DNA from: Candidatus Nitrosomaritimum khambatensis
GTDB taxonomy: Archaea; Thermoproteota; Nitrososphaeria; Nitrososphaerales; Nitrosopumilaceae
Assembly (NCBI GenBank): GCA_011773785.1
Contig: WVWY01000026.1
Coordinates: 40,668 to 104,667 of the forward strand
Reading direction: 5' to 3'
DNA length: 64,000 bases
Shown: positions 24,259-32,582 of the stretch, piece by piece
Layout of the letters: each line of letters begins with the position of its first letter
Position numbering within the stretch: the first letter of the stretch is position 1
Notes under the pieces: generated by a model
The model's database searches: none
Told to the model about the DNA's origin: nothing
What the model saw: the letters and a program-made list of their open reading frames with translations, nothing else
Made by a program: the position numbers and the translations under genes

Positions 24259-25611
24259 CTAGTTAATAATTGGTTTTTGTTGTCTCAGGTATTCGAGTAT
24301 TTTTGGAAGACACAGAATTGAACTATGCGCAGCCGAATCGGTTCCGATTCCATAACTTACAGTAGAGTCCCCAACGAAGAAAAGACCATCTATTCCGTTT
24401 ACCTTGTGTGGCATTTTTGATTTCCATACTTTTCCTGGTTTCTTGACAACTGATTCCACCAGACTCCATCCCATTGGCCTTTCCCAAAGTAAGGAACTTT
24501 TGAAATCCGGATAGATTGCGTTTATTTCTTCTTTCATTTTTTCTACAGTTTCACGTATTTTTTGGGGGCTTTTCACATATTGTGGAGGTACAGGTGTTCC
24601 TGTAATTATCAAATGCTCCCCTTTAGGTGAAACTTTTGGAGTCATATTAGAAATGAAAAAAATTCCCTTTGCAGTATATTTTTCTCCAACAGGAAAAACA
24701 ACATGACGAGTATCTAATTTTTTAGATAAAGCAAAATGTACTTCAATAACGGCAGTGGTATCATTTAGATTATCAATTTTTTTTAAAAATTTTTGATCAA
24801 AAACTTCCTTATCAAATAACTGCTTAAGAGCTTGGTATGCAGGATATGAAATAACAATACAATTAGTCTCTATGAAATTACCTTTATTATCAATAAATCC
24901 AGTAACCTGGTTGTTTTCAATTAGGATTTTTTTTATGCTGCTATTAAGCAAAATTGAATTTCCTTTTGATTGAATGTAATTTGAAAGGATTTGAGAAATT
25001 TTATCATAACCTCCATCAGAAGGATATGCAAATTCGCTAGTACCGCCTTTGAATGGATTAGCCCTAATTATTGTTCTTGCAAATTCACCCAAGGAAATGT
25101 TTTTGGCGCTATCAGCAAATGCCAACATGCAAACTGCTTCAAAAAAGGCATTAGTTTTCTCATCTAAATTTTTGGTAATATCAACAAGAGAGGTGTCATC
25201 CCAAGATTCCGTTTTTTCAATCGATGAAAATGCAAGAGGTAAAAGAATTCTTAACAAAGCAAGCCTGCTTTTTAATGGAACCATAGACAATTTCAGAAGA
25301 TCTAGTATGCCCTTTGGATAGATATGAAAAGAATCGTCAGAATAAAATGCAATATCATCAACTCTACCTAGTTTTAATTGAGATTCGATTCCAATTTTCT
25401 TGAGAATTTGATAAATCGCTGATTGAGTGTAAAATGGCATAATATGAAACCCGTTATCTAAAATGTGATTTTTGTAGGTGATTGATGCAGTCCTTCCACC
25501 AACTTTACCATATTTTTCATATGTTGTGGTCCTAATACCCTCTTTTGCCAAGAGAGCAGCCATAGTTAAACCTCCTACACCTGCACCAATTATTGTGACA
25601 TTTTGTGTCAT
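24259..25611 (-). CDS. Phytoene desaturase-like FAD oxidoreductase (CrtI family)
   Basis: 450 residues. The N-terminal dinucleotide motif is VTIIGAGVGGLTMAALLAKE, followed by TTYEKYGKVGGRTASITYKN; near the C-terminus GLFFVGDSTVSYGIGTDSAA is the second FAD contact, matching CrtI/CrtD and related isoprenoid-processing flavoproteins. The length is a little below CrtI (about 490). It may act on carotenoids or on archaeal lipids; no crtB lies in the window. Its promoter has the tandem box, and it sits tail-to-tail with the CarH-like sensor, which in bacteria controls crt genes. Confidence 0.85.
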   Translation of the reverse strand: MTQNVTIIGAGVGGLTMAALLAKEGIRTTTYEKYGKVGGRTASITYKNHILDNGFHIMPFYTQSAIYQILKKIGIESQLKLGRVDDIAFYSDDSFHIYPKGILDLLKLSMVPLKSRLALLRILLPLAFSSIEKTESWDDTSLVDITKNLDEKTNAFFEAVCMLAFADSAKNISLGEFARTIIRANPFKGGTSEFAYPSDGGYDKISQILSNYIQSKGNSILLNSSIKKILIENNQVTGFIDNKGNFIETNCIVISYPAYQALKQLFDKEVFDQKFLKKIDNLNDTTAVIEVHFALSKKLDTRHVVFPVGEKYTAKGIFFISNMTPKVSPKGEHLIITGTPVPPQYVKSPQKIRETVEKMKEEINAIYPDFKSSLLWERPMGWSLVESVVKKPGKVWKSKMPHKVNGIDGLFFVGDSTVSYGIGTDSAAHSSILCLPKILEYLRQQKPIIN

Positions 25612-25632
25612 TGCTTGTTGATCTTTATTTTG

Positions 25633-25670
25633 ATATTTATCTTGCTGGCATCATAATAATCTAGTGCTAA
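25633..25670 (-). promoter_or_regulatory. Tandem-box promoter of the CrtI-like gene
   Basis: Minus strand: TTAGCACTAG (25670-25661), 9-base spacer, a degenerate ATGCCAGCAA (25651-25642), then the TATA box ATAAATAT (25640-25633). Offset 19 bp. It lies only 5 bases from the end of the upstream SRPBCC gene, so the CrtI-like gene can be transcribed on its own. Confidence 0.65.
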
Positions 25671-25674
25671 TTTT

Positions 25675-26121
25675 TTATTTTTCTAAAATTTTCTCATGAA
25701 GCTCACACTGATAAATGAATTCATCCATTATTTTGTTGACTTGGTTTTTGACAAATTTTTGTAGTGGATAAAAAATCACGAAAATATTATTGAAAGAAAG
25801 ATTGACTTCTATTGTTATTGCAGTTCCTTTACTTGCTTTTTCATAATATTCAACAAAGGATGAACCTTTTAGGGGCCCAGATAAAATCCAAATTTTATGA
25901 ATGTTGGGCTTTTGTATATTATGTTTAGTTTGTATTTTTCTTCTTATTCTTAAGAAAGATAATTCCTCCTCTACTAAAAGTTCAGAGTTATTTGCCTGGG
26001 TAATTTTCAACGATTTGAAATATTTGGGAAACAATTTTGAAAAGTTTTCTAAATTGGTACTCAACTCGAATATTCTATCTCTATCTAGAGATGTCGTTCT
26101 ATGAAGTACAAATTTCAACAA
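25675..26121 (-). CDS. SRPBCC/COQ10-like protein
   Basis: 148 residues. It has the coenzyme Q-binding/polyketide-cyclase pattern: KFVLHRTTSLDRDRIFELST at the start, LENFSKLFPKYFKSLKI, a central IWILSGPLKGSSFVEYYEKA, and a C-terminal helix (FVKNQVNKIMDEFIYQCELH). Such proteins bind lipophilic ligands. It overlaps the upstream 121-residue gene by 7 bases and lies next to the CrtI-like flavoprotein, so an isoprenoid or quinone ligand is plausible but not shown. Confidence 0.78.
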   Translation of the reverse strand: MLKFVLHRTTSLDRDRIFELSTNLENFSKLFPKYFKSLKITQANNSELLVEEELSFLRIRRKIQTKHNIQKPNIHKIWILSGPLKGSSFVEYYEKASKGTAITIEVNLSFNNIFVIFYPLQKFVKNQVNKIMDEFIYQCELHEKILEK

Positions 26122-26480
26122 TGTATTGACATTCCTAAAAGATAGTCTTTAAGATTAGTTTTGCCAACAGGAATGTCGGGGTATAACTCTTTAATCGATT
26201 TGCATATCAATACCATTGCATTTTTTACTGAATCAGTTTTTTCCGGATCAGTCAATGGGAATAATCTTATTGTTGTTTTTGAATCACCAGACAATACTTC
26301 GATAAAGAATTCTTGATTAGTCTCATCAATGACAAGAGTAGAATAAAGGGCATTGTTTTTGGCTGAATTTAGATACATTTCTTTTACACGAATTATTGAG
26401 TCTGACTTCAAAAATATTGGTTGGAAGGCATCTTGAATCTTCAGGAGGTCAACCTTTCCGTTTAATACTATATGTGGCAT
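26115..26480 (-). CDS. Hypothetical protein of the box regulon
   Basis: 121 residues, soluble alpha/beta. It begins MPHIVLNGKVDLLKIQDAFQ and contains TLVIDETNQEFFIEVLSGDS and TDSVKNAMVLICKSIKELYP. No metal or nucleotide motif. It lies 31 bases downstream of the 59-residue zinc-ribbon gene and overlaps the SRPBCC gene, so all three form one operon behind the tandem-box promoter at 26712-26748. Family not recognised. Confidence 0.65.
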   Translation of the reverse strand: MPHIVLNGKVDLLKIQDAFQPIFLKSDSIIRVKEMYLNSAKNNALYSTLVIDETNQEFFIEVLSGDSKTTIRLFPLTDPEKTDSVKNAMVLICKSIKELYPDIPVGKTNLKDYLLGMSIHC

Positions 26481-26511
26481 GTTTTTTCGATGTTTTTTGA
26501 TACTCTGGTGC

Positions 26512-26691
26512 TCAAACCGTGAATAAACGTTCTTTGAATTCCTCTACGAACATGTAAAATTTACACCTCGCGCATGCCAGGAAATCTTTAGAGTTGCGTC
26601 CATTTGAAGCGGTAACCAATACTAATGCAGGTGACCTACACTTTGGGCAATCTGCCACCAAATCCCTTCGATTTGAATATTGAAGATTCAT
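26512..26691 (-). CDS. Zinc-ribbon micro-protein (59 aa) of the box regulon
   Basis: 59 residues, ATG start, TGA stop. The zinc ribbon is ADCPKCRSPALVLVTASNG, then FLACARCKFYMFVEEFKERL (CxxC and CxxC about 24 residues apart). The ATG lies 20 bases after the TATA box of a near-perfect tandem-box promoter, at leaderless distance. First gene of a three-gene operon with the 121-residue protein and the SRPBCC protein. The conserved promoter and ligands strongly support it as a real gene. Confidence 0.75.
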   Translation of the reverse strand: MNLQYSNRRDLVADCPKCRSPALVLVTASNGRNSKDFLACARCKFYMFVEEFKERLFTV

Positions 26692-26711
26692 ACTGTACTT
26701 GAGTGAATATG

Positions 26712-26748
26712 ATATTTAACTAATGCCAACCAAAATTGATAGTGCCAA
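26712..26748 (-). promoter_or_regulatory. Tandem-box promoter of the zinc-ribbon/SRPBCC operon
   Basis: Minus strand: TTGGCACTAT (26748-26739), 9-base spacer, TTGGCATTAG (26729-26720), TATA box TTAAATAT (26719-26712). Offset 19 bp, TATA box directly abutting. One of the clearest examples of the element. Confidence 0.78.
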
Positions 26749-26841
26749 TTTTTTACCTTTATTCCAATACGATAAAAAATCCAATTTATCATGTATAATC
26801 TCATTGAAATCCTATTTAGATAATTAGTAAAAAATAATGTT

Positions 26842-27123
26842 ATGAGAAAAATTTTTGTTATTATTGTTGTAGCAATTCCAATTCTACTAGCATTAGTATT
26901 TGTTACAAATTCTGTTGCATCTAATACATTTCCCTTGATAATTACTTCGACCACCCAACAAGAAAAAATCCAACAAAACATACAACAAACCTATAACTCA
27001 AGTCTTCAATATTGCCAAGAAAAATACCAGGAAGGAAATTTTAAGGATCAAATGAATTATGAAGAATGCCTTGAAATTGTAGAGAGTTGGTACGTAGATA
27101 GTATTAAAAATTCTCAACCCTGA
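26842..27123 (+). CDS. Small secreted or membrane-anchored protein
   Basis: 93 residues. A hydrophobic N-terminus (MRKIFVIIVVAIPILLALVF) serves as signal peptide or anchor. The mature part is hydrophilic and Gln-rich, with two cysteines (QYCQEKYQEGNFKDQ and YEECLEIVESW) that may pair outside the cell. The promoter region has no tandem box. Function unknown. Confidence 0.65.
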   Translation: MRKIFVIIVVAIPILLALVFVTNSVASNTFPLIITSTTQQEKIQQNIQQTYNSSLQYCQEKYQEGNFKDQMNYEECLEIVESWYVDSIKNSQP

Positions 27124-27170
27124 AACTAATTTCAAAATATAAGCAATTGAATAATAAATTTGATAGGTCG

Positions 27171-27716
27171 CTATTGAATGCGGAATTTCTGTCCTAAAGT
27201 TTTTCCCATTAATTGCAAAGCATATCTACACACATTTGGGGTTAGGGTGAAAAATCCTCTGAAATTTCCATCCTCATATTCCTCAGCAATTAAGCCAAAT
27301 GGCCCATAAGGTCCTCGAGTAATCACACTCCAAACATTTACCAGGTTTGTGTTCTTGCAGTTAATTACTTCAATTTTATCAGGAGTTTTGATTTGTGTTT
27401 TGCCATAATTTGCAATGACCCAAACTTTAGGTATATTTTCAATCATTTTTTGATATCTTTTTTCTACAAATTTGTAACGAGCTATTTCCTCGAAGGTAGC
27501 AAGAAGTGGCTCACCATTATCTTGTGCGTATTTTTCTATTAATTTGCTCAAATTGTAAAGAGGTTTCCTTTCAGAATGAAAATTATGATACCCTTTTTCA
27601 ATAAATTTATCTAACTTCCATAGTGGTAAGATAGAATTATCAAGATCATGCCATTCGGCAAGTTGAGGAAATTGTTCCCATACAGAGGCCACAAAACCAG
27701 AATATGGAGTTACCAT
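27171..27716 (-). CDS. DICT-like sensory domain protein (locus A copy)
   Basis: 181 residues. It aligns by eye along its length with the protein at 41950-42537: WEQFPQLAEW, PLYNLSKLIEKYAQDNGEPL, FVEKRYQKMIENIPKVWVIA, and GPYGPFGLIAEEYEDGNFRG. The RxLyxLSxxiE..EPLlA.fE pattern and the WVI...GPfG.L.AE segment resemble the DICT domain, a sensory module often found with light- or redox-sensing proteins. No DNA-binding domain is attached. No tandem box upstream. The DICT call is moderate, the paralogy clear. Confidence 0.68.
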   Translation of the reverse strand: MVTPYSGFVASVWEQFPQLAEWHDLDNSILPLWKLDKFIEKGYHNFHSERKPLYNLSKLIEKYAQDNGEPLLATFEEIARYKFVEKRYQKMIENIPKVWVIANYGKTQIKTPDKIEVINCKNTNLVNVWSVITRGPYGPFGLIAEEYEDGNFRGFFTLTPNVCRYALQLMGKTLGQKFRIQ

Positions 27717-27808
27717 AAAATCCTATTTTTACTATAAGATTTAAGTGAATCTTTTAGAATGTTCTTCATGTTACCGCACTGTTTTTATTCATTAAAAAAA
27801 TACATTAG

Positions 27809-28216
27809 ATGATGTCAAGATATGAAAAAGTTCTCAACATGGTAATGGATTTTAACAATTCCGTCAGACTAGCTGTAATAAGTAATACTGATGGAGAAAT
27901 TTTATGGAATGCAAAAAGGAAAGATGTTACTCTAAAAATACCACTAGCTGAAACAAAAAAAGCTTTGAAACGTGAAGCCTCAGATTGGGTCGAGAGATGC
28001 AAATTAGAAGACCGGAGCAATATTGGAAGAGCAATGTATAACATAACATCATTTGAAAAGATTAAGAGAGTCTCAGTTCCAATTGATGCCTTTCATCTAT
28101 TATTCATCAGCGTAGATAACGAACCAATCAAAAAAAGCAAAACCAAGAACTATGGTAGAATAGTAGAGATGGGTAAAATTATGTCTATTGTAGACTTCGT
28201 AAATAATTTTGAATGA
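27809..28216 (+). CDS. Roadblock/profilin-like small protein
   Basis: 135 residues. It begins SRYEKVLNMVMDFNNSVRLA and continues AVISNTDGEILWNAKRKDVT, a pattern like the roadblock/LC7 or small sensory (profilin-like) fold found in a widespread thaumarchaeal family. VPIDAFHLLFISVDNEP gives the later strands. No catalytic motif. It is divergently oriented from the DICT-like gene with about 90 bases between, and may work with it as a sensor-adaptor pair. The fold call is tentative. Confidence 0.6.
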   Translation: MMSRYEKVLNMVMDFNNSVRLAVISNTDGEILWNAKRKDVTLKIPLAETKKALKREASDWVERCKLEDRSNIGRAMYNITSFEKIKRVSVPIDAFHLLFISVDNEPIKKSKTKNYGRIVEMGKIMSIVDFVNNFE

Positions 28217-28254
28217 TCATATTTTGAAAAATTTTCTAGATTTCGAATTTATGA

Positions 28255-28626
28255 TTAGATTAAATCACTTAACTTCTTGAGCTTTTTCAAATCAGTTATC
28301 TCGATGTCACTACTAAGGGTGACTATCTTTGCTAGTTTGGGTTTGGCCTCTTTGCCTAATTTCATTACTGGTGCCCCCTTTAATTGAATTTCAAAGGTGA
28401 TATTTTTTTTGCTAAGATCTTTTGCCAAGCTTTTGGCCTCAGTTAGTTGCTTAATCAAACCTGGTTTTTTATCCAATTTAATTGGAATATCAATAATGTC
28501 AAGTATTCTTCTATTGCCAATGGATTTAAAATTCATCGAGGGTTTTTTTCCTGTAGATATACTCAAACTTCCGTTTTCTAAGTAAGTCAAAAAATTGGCG
28601 GAGAGATTTTGATGTTTCATTCTCAT
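28255..28626 (-). CDS. Hypothetical protein, second gene of a box-controlled pair
   Basis: 123 residues, basic, alpha/beta. It contains FKSIGNRRILDIIDIPIKLD and ITFEIQLKGAPVMKLGKEAK, with no cysteine and no membrane helix. It follows the 61-residue gene after 5 bases. The repeated small hydrophobic beta strands suggest a compact lipid- or protein-binding fold. Family not recognised. Confidence 0.62.
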   Translation of the reverse strand: MRMKHQNLSANFLTYLENGSLSISTGKKPSMNFKSIGNRRILDIIDIPIKLDKKPGLIKQLTEAKSLAKDLSKKNITFEIQLKGAPVMKLGKEAKPKLAKIVTLSSDIEITDLKKLKKLSDLI

Positions 28627-28631
28627 CCAAC

Positions 28632-28817
28632 CTACTTTGCGGTTATAGTCAGCTTCCCTGTTAGAGAAACTGTTCCAGTGGGAACAACTTTGCCTGCTCT
28701 TTCCACCTTGCCTTTCATTTCAAGATTCTCAAAAGCATATGTGATGGATGCGTGCTTTGCTGTAAGCTTGTCAAATATTTCAGCAAGCAAATTAGCCCAT
28801 TCTTGTTCTTCTGCCAT
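28632..28817 (-). CDS. Small protein, first gene of a box-controlled pair
   Basis: 61 residues: helical start (EEQEWANLLAEIFDKLTAKH) followed by short strands (ITYAFENLEMKGKVERAGKV and VSLTGKLTITAK). The ATG at 28817 lies 20 bases after the TATA box of a tandem-box promoter. Together with the following gene it forms a two-gene operon. Function unknown. Confidence 0.65.
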   Translation of the reverse strand: MAEEQEWANLLAEIFDKLTAKHASITYAFENLEMKGKVERAGKVVPTGTVSLTGKLTITAK

Positions 28818-28837
28818 AGGGGCTTTTGGTGTTTATG

Positions 28838-28874
28838 ATATTTAACCTAGTGGTAAGCAAATTCCTAGTGCCCA
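28838..28874 (-). promoter_or_regulatory. Tandem-box promoter of the 61/123-residue gene pair
   Basis: Minus strand: TGGGCACTAG (28874-28865), 8-base spacer, TTACCACTAG (28856-28847), then the TATA box TTAAATAT (28845-28838). Offset 18 bp. The ATG at 28817 is at leaderless distance. Confidence 0.75.
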
Positions 28875-28926
28875 ATTTCAGAGAAAAATAAAAAAGATTT
28901 ACATTATTTAAAACAGATTTTAGATT

Positions 28927-29298
28927 GTGGAAATACCCCCAGAGAAAAAATACATTGCATTGAAAACTTTTAAAAAAAATGGTGATGGAGTGGTAACTCC
29001 CGTTTGGTATGTAAAAGAAGAAAATTCGTTATGGGTAACAACTAGAAAAAAAACAGCAAAAGTCAAAAGAATAAGAAATAACAATAAAGTTCAAATTGCG
29101 ATTTCTGATTTTTCTGGAAATCCCAAAGGTCAGTGGTTTTATGGAATTGCAAAAATAGTGGAAGGAGATGTAGCCAAAAGAGCAATTAGATTGCGAAATA
29201 AAAAATATGGATTCATGTCAAAGGTTGTAAGTCTTTTTAGTTCTTCAAAAGGAGACTATGTTGTTTACCACATTGAAGATGAATTTCAAGATAAATAA
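28927..29298 (+). CDS. PPOX-class (flavin/F420) oxidoreductase-like protein
   Basis: 123 residues, GTG start. The split-barrel PPOX pattern is present: IALKTFKKNGDGVVTPVWYV, ENSLWVTTRKKTAKVKRIRN, NNKVQIAISDFSGNPKGQWF. This group includes F420-dependent reductases and FMN-binding proteins. It is short but complete for the family. A TATA-like ATTATTTAAAAC lies about 15-26 bases upstream of the start region. It is divergently oriented from the box-controlled 61-residue gene. Cofactor not certain from sequence. Confidence 0.8.
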   Translation: MEIPPEKKYIALKTFKKNGDGVVTPVWYVKEENSLWVTTRKKTAKVKRIRNNNKVQIAISDFSGNPKGQWFYGIAKIVEGDVAKRAIRLRNKKYGFMSKVVSLFSSSKGDYVVYHIEDEFQDK

Positions 29299-29446
29299 AA
29301 TAGAATTAAAATTGTTTAATTTTGTGTTTAACACTCTTTAAGGAAATCCCTTATATTTTGAAAATTTTTATACTGAATTTTCTAAAAGGTTTTCATTCAC
29401 AAAGTAAATTGTCTTTGTATAAATTTTGTAATGTCCTAATGTAATT

Positions 29447-30340
29447 ATGGTTCAAAGTAAAAAACAAAAAATCTGTGACCATTCGCTTTTGATTACAGAT
29501 TTCATCACTGGAGAAATTTCATGTAGTAAATGTGGTATAGTTCAATCTGAAAAAGTCATATCCTTTGGACCAGAGAATTTTGGGCTACAAAATGATGATT
29601 ACCAGGGAGCTGTTAGAACGGGTCAAAAAATTTCATTAAAAATGGCAGATATGGGGTTATCTACATTGATTGAATCCAAAGATAGAGACTCTTCGGGAAA
29701 ATCCCTCTCAATTGATAACAAAAGGGCTTTTCATCGTCTTAGAATGTGGGATAGGAATAGCCGGTTTTCCCTCCAAAACCAATCATATACAAACGCATTT
29801 ACTCTTCTTGATGCAATCAGATCAAAATTGGCACTACCCGATCATGTTGTTGAAAAAACAGCATATCTTTTTCGTAAAGCCTATCAAAAGAAGCTACTAC
29901 CCGGGAGATCAAATCATGTCATATTATGTGCATCTCTTTATCTGGCATGTAGAATTACCGAGACTCCAAGAACTTTATCTGATATTGCCCAAGCAGGCGG
30001 AGTAAAAAAGAAGACAATACAAAGAGGATATAGATTTCTTTCAAGGGAACTTGACACATATGCAAAATCGTATAATCCTTGTGAATTTGTTTCTAGGATT
30101 TCAAATGAAGTAAAAATATCTGAGCGTTCCAAAATTTACGCTAGAGAAATTCTGGAGATAGGAGTAGAAAAAGGAATAACGGAGGGAAAGCATCCAATGG
30201 CCATGGCAGCGGCAGCTGTTTACTTGGCCGTTCAAAAAAATAATGAAAACATAACACAAGCAAAAATATCTCTTGCTGCAGGTATAAGTGCCGTAACGAT
30301 AAGAAATAGAGTTAAGGAATTAATGGTGTTAGAAAATTAA
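29447..30340 (+). CDS. tfb: Transcription initiation factor B (second TFB)
   Basis: 297 residues. Zinc ribbon with Cys10, His12, Cys26 and Cys29 (KICDHSLLITDFITGEISCS then KCG), linker with LKMADMGLSTLIESKDRDSS, then two cyclin folds (LLDAIRSKLALPDHVVEKTA and ILCASLYLACRITETPRTLS; second fold ending AAGISAVTIRNRVKELM). It is clearly paralogous to the TFB at 16801-17703 but has no tandem box in front; its promoter region (29300-29446) is plain AT-rich. It may be the general or another specialised TFB. Confidence 0.93.
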   Translation: MVQSKKQKICDHSLLITDFITGEISCSKCGIVQSEKVISFGPENFGLQNDDYQGAVRTGQKISLKMADMGLSTLIESKDRDSSGKSLSIDNKRAFHRLRMWDRNSRFSLQNQSYTNAFTLLDAIRSKLALPDHVVEKTAYLFRKAYQKKLLPGRSNHVILCASLYLACRITETPRTLSDIAQAGGVKKKTIQRGYRFLSRELDTYAKSYNPCEFVSRISNEVKISERSKIYAREILEIGVEKGITEGKHPMAMAAAAVYLAVQKNNENITQAKISLAAGISAVTIRNRVKELMVLEN

Positions 30341-30345
30341 TGAAA

Positions 30346-30382
30346 TTGGCACTAGCACCCATAATTATCACTAGTTAAATAT
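30346..30382 (+). promoter_or_regulatory. Tandem-box promoter of the 127-residue gene
   Basis: TTGGCACTAG (30346-30355), 9-base spacer, TTATCACTAG (30365-30374), TATA box TTAAATAT (30375-30382). Offset 19 bp. The ATG at 30404 is 21 bases after the TATA box, so the transcript is probably leaderless. The first box begins 6 bases after the second TFB gene ends. Confidence 0.8.
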
Positions 30383-30403
30383 CACAATAGCATAATTACG
30401 GTC

Positions 30404-30787
30404 ATGACAGCACTAGTTGAAAAAGTCGTGATACAGCAGCCCAAGTTAGAACCATATTTTTATCAATTCTTTCAGGATGTTGTGAATACCATGCCAAAGG
30501 TGGATCCTGATCTTCTAATTAGAGTAATGATGTTTCAGGTTAACCTAAAAAAATATCCAGGACCAGATATTCCTCACGTAAATCTCTATGTGAGATACCG
30601 AGAAGGCGTAGATCTTCACCAAAAGCAAGAAGAGGGTCGTGACACGTACCCATTTGAAGTAACCACAAGCAGGTGGGGAGATGGAGTGATCTTTTCAGGT
30701 TTGATGAGTATTGGGACTGTTGAATCTGTATGTTCAGACCCCGATATCGTAAAGGTGACAGGCGAGGCTAAGCCTACACATAACTAG
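30404..30787 (+). CDS. Conserved protein, locus A paralogue of 41547-41909
   Basis: 127 residues. Highly similar to the 120-residue protein at 41547-41909: PKVDPDLLIRVMMFQVNLKK, GPDIPHVNLYVRYREGVDLH, KQEEGRDTYPFEVTTSRWGD, GVIFSGLMSI and a shared end KPTHN. It is soluble and has no known motif; conserved His, Asp, Glu and Arg could form an active or metal site. The paralogue lies next to the second CarH-like/DICT operon, so this unknown family tracks with these sensors. Family not recognised. Confidence 0.75.
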   Translation: MTALVEKVVIQQPKLEPYFYQFFQDVVNTMPKVDPDLLIRVMMFQVNLKKYPGPDIPHVNLYVRYREGVDLHQKQEEGRDTYPFEVTTSRWGDGVIFSGLMSIGTVESVCSDPDIVKVTGEAKPTHN

Positions 30788-30797
30788 AATCAAAAGT

Positions 30798-30836
30798 TTG
30801 GCACTAGGGGTAGTTTTTACCCCTCCATTATATTTT
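30798..30836 (+). promoter_or_regulatory. Tandem-box promoter of the 106-residue gene
   Basis: TTGGCACTAG (30798-30807), 9-base spacer, TTACCCCTCC (30817-30826), then an A/T-rich TATA element ATTATATTTT (30827-30836). Offset 19 bp. A GAGGT Shine-Dalgarno at 30855-30859 precedes the ATG at 30864. Confidence 0.7.
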
Positions 30837-30863
30837 GTGAATTCCTATATACATTGAGGTAAA

Positions 30864-31184
30864 ATGCAAAAACCAGTATACACTCAATCAAAGTCCCCAA
30901 CGATTAAGATTATGGCCTTAATAGCTGGAGGACTTGCTGTGGTTCTGCTTTTTACAATAACACCATGGAATTTGGTTCCAACAGAAGTAACAGAAGACGT
31001 AACAGTCTTGGCAATTACAAAACACGGTTGTGTTGGCGAATCAAAACTAGGTGTAAGTGTGATAGTCCCAGAATGCACAGCAAAAGTAGGCGAAGTGGTT
31101 TCAGCCACATTCAAAGTTCCTGCGATGGAAGTCAATGGATTCTATGACAAAATTCAAGGGAAATTAATAATGGTTGAACCATGA
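30864..31184 (+). CDS. Single-pass membrane protein with exported beta domain
   Basis: 106 residues. A transmembrane helix at about 13-36 (IKIMALIAGGLAVVLLFTIT), followed by an exported domain with two cysteines (KHGCVGESKLGVSVIVPECT) that may form a disulfide, and a beta-rich end (VVSATFKVPAMEVNGFYDKI). Under a tandem-box promoter. It converges with the photolyase gene, 6 bases apart. Function unknown; surface or cell-envelope protein. Confidence 0.68.
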   Translation: MQKPVYTQSKSPTIKIMALIAGGLAVVLLFTITPWNLVPTEVTEDVTVLAITKHGCVGESKLGVSVIVPECTAKVGEVVSATFKVPAMEVNGFYDKIQGKLIMVEP

Positions 31185-31190
31185 ATTTTT

Positions 31191-32555
31191 TTATTTTATT
31201 TCTTTAAAAATTTCTTTTGATTTTTGCGCCTCTATTTTGTGATCTACTATTGGTTTAGGATAGTTAAGATTTGAAGGGAAATTTTTCCATAAATTATGAA
31301 TGACAATTGGAGTTAAGGATTCCAGTTTTGGAATCCATTTTTTTATATACAAACAATCTTTGTCAAATTTCTCTTGCTGTAACCAGGGATTAAAGATTCT
31401 GAAATAGGGGACAGAGTCACAACCTGTAGATGCAGCCCATTGCCAATTTCCGGAATTCACAGCAGGATCATAATCTACTAATTTTTGGGCAAAATACTTC
31501 TCACCTAATTTCCAGTAAATATGAAGATCCTTAGTCAGAAACGATGCCACAATCATTCTGACACGGTTATGCATGAAACCTGTGTGATTTAATTCCTCCA
31601 TGCCTGCATCGACTATTGGAAAGCCAGTTTTGGCATTACACCATGCCTCAAATTTGACCTTAGAACGAGACCATGAAATTTTTTGATATTTTTTCTTAAA
31701 TGACTTTTGTGTAGCAAAAGGAAAATGAAAAGAAATATGATTGAAAAATTCTCTCCAATAAATTTCGCCCATCAGAGTATGATGGGTTCCTAATTTTGAG
31801 AGGATGTAATCGTACGCTTCCCTAATTGAAACTGTTCCAAATCTCAAATGAGAAGATAATCTTGTAGTGAGGGTTATTGGGTAATCTCTTGTTTTGTCAT
31901 AATCTTTGAAGTTATCTAGATTTTTTAGAATTTTTAATCCATTTGAGCGCCCCCCAGGAAATTCAGATTCAACGTTGGGAACTGAAATGGAAAAATCGGA
32001 GATTTTTTCTCTATTAAAATTATTTTTTAATTTCCTTTGGGATTTTCTGACAGGAAATATCCTGGCTTTTTTATAAAATTGAGAATAAATGGTGTAAGGA
32101 TTATTGAGATTTGTTTTAATCTCATTAGGGTTATGTAGTAAAAAGTCCAGGGTACTTGATAGATGTATTTTCAATTCTAAGCACAGTTTATGAATTTCCA
32201 TATCTCGTTTTTTTGAGTAAAATGAAAAATCAGTATTCATGAAAATAGAATCTATATTATGTTCTTCGACGATTTTTTGGATTATTTTTTTGGGGTTTCC
32301 TTTAAAAATTTGTAAAGAGGTTTTTTGGCTTTTTAATTGTTCATTCAAATCTAAAAGAGATTCATTAAGAAAGTTCCATCGAAATTGTGAATCTTTAAAA
32401 TGCTTCAAAAAAAAATCATCATAAATAAAAATTGGAATCACTGTCTTTGAATTTTCAAGTGCTCGGAATAATCCAGTATTGTCCTCTAGGCGTAAGTCAC
32501 GCCTAAAAACAAAAAGAGATTTTTCAAATTTACTGTTTTTTGCATTTCCTGACAA
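31191..32555 (-). CDS. phr: Deoxyribodipyrimidine photolyase (CPD class I type)
   Basis: 454 residues, the usual class I length. N-terminal alpha/beta domain starts KSLFVFRRDLRLEDNTGLFR; the FAD-binding helical domain has LTTRLSSHLRFGTVSIREAY, WREFFNHISFHFPF, GFPIVDAGMEELNHTGFMHN, RVRMIVASFLTKDL, and VDYDPAVNSGNWQWAASTGC. It repairs UV pyrimidine dimers using blue light. It is the last gene of a three-gene minus-strand operon (27-base gap after the 2OG oxygenase). A single inverted TTGGCACTAG box lies before the operon, placing it with the light-type regulon. Confidence 0.93.
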   Translation of the reverse strand: MSGNAKNSKFEKSLFVFRRDLRLEDNTGLFRALENSKTVIPIFIYDDFFLKHFKDSQFRWNFLNESLLDLNEQLKSQKTSLQIFKGNPKKIIQKIVEEHNIDSIFMNTDFSFYSKKRDMEIHKLCLELKIHLSSTLDFLLHNPNEIKTNLNNPYTIYSQFYKKARIFPVRKSQRKLKNNFNREKISDFSISVPNVESEFPGGRSNGLKILKNLDNFKDYDKTRDYPITLTTRLSSHLRFGTVSIREAYDYILSKLGTHHTLMGEIYWREFFNHISFHFPFATQKSFKKKYQKISWSRSKVKFEAWCNAKTGFPIVDAGMEELNHTGFMHNRVRMIVASFLTKDLHIYWKLGEKYFAQKLVDYDPAVNSGNWQWAASTGCDSVPYFRIFNPWLQQEKFDKDCLYIKKWIPKLESLTPIVIHNLWKNFPSNLNYPKPIVDHKIEAQKSKEIFKEIK

Positions 32556-32582
32556 AACTAATCAAATCCATTTTTAACTAAT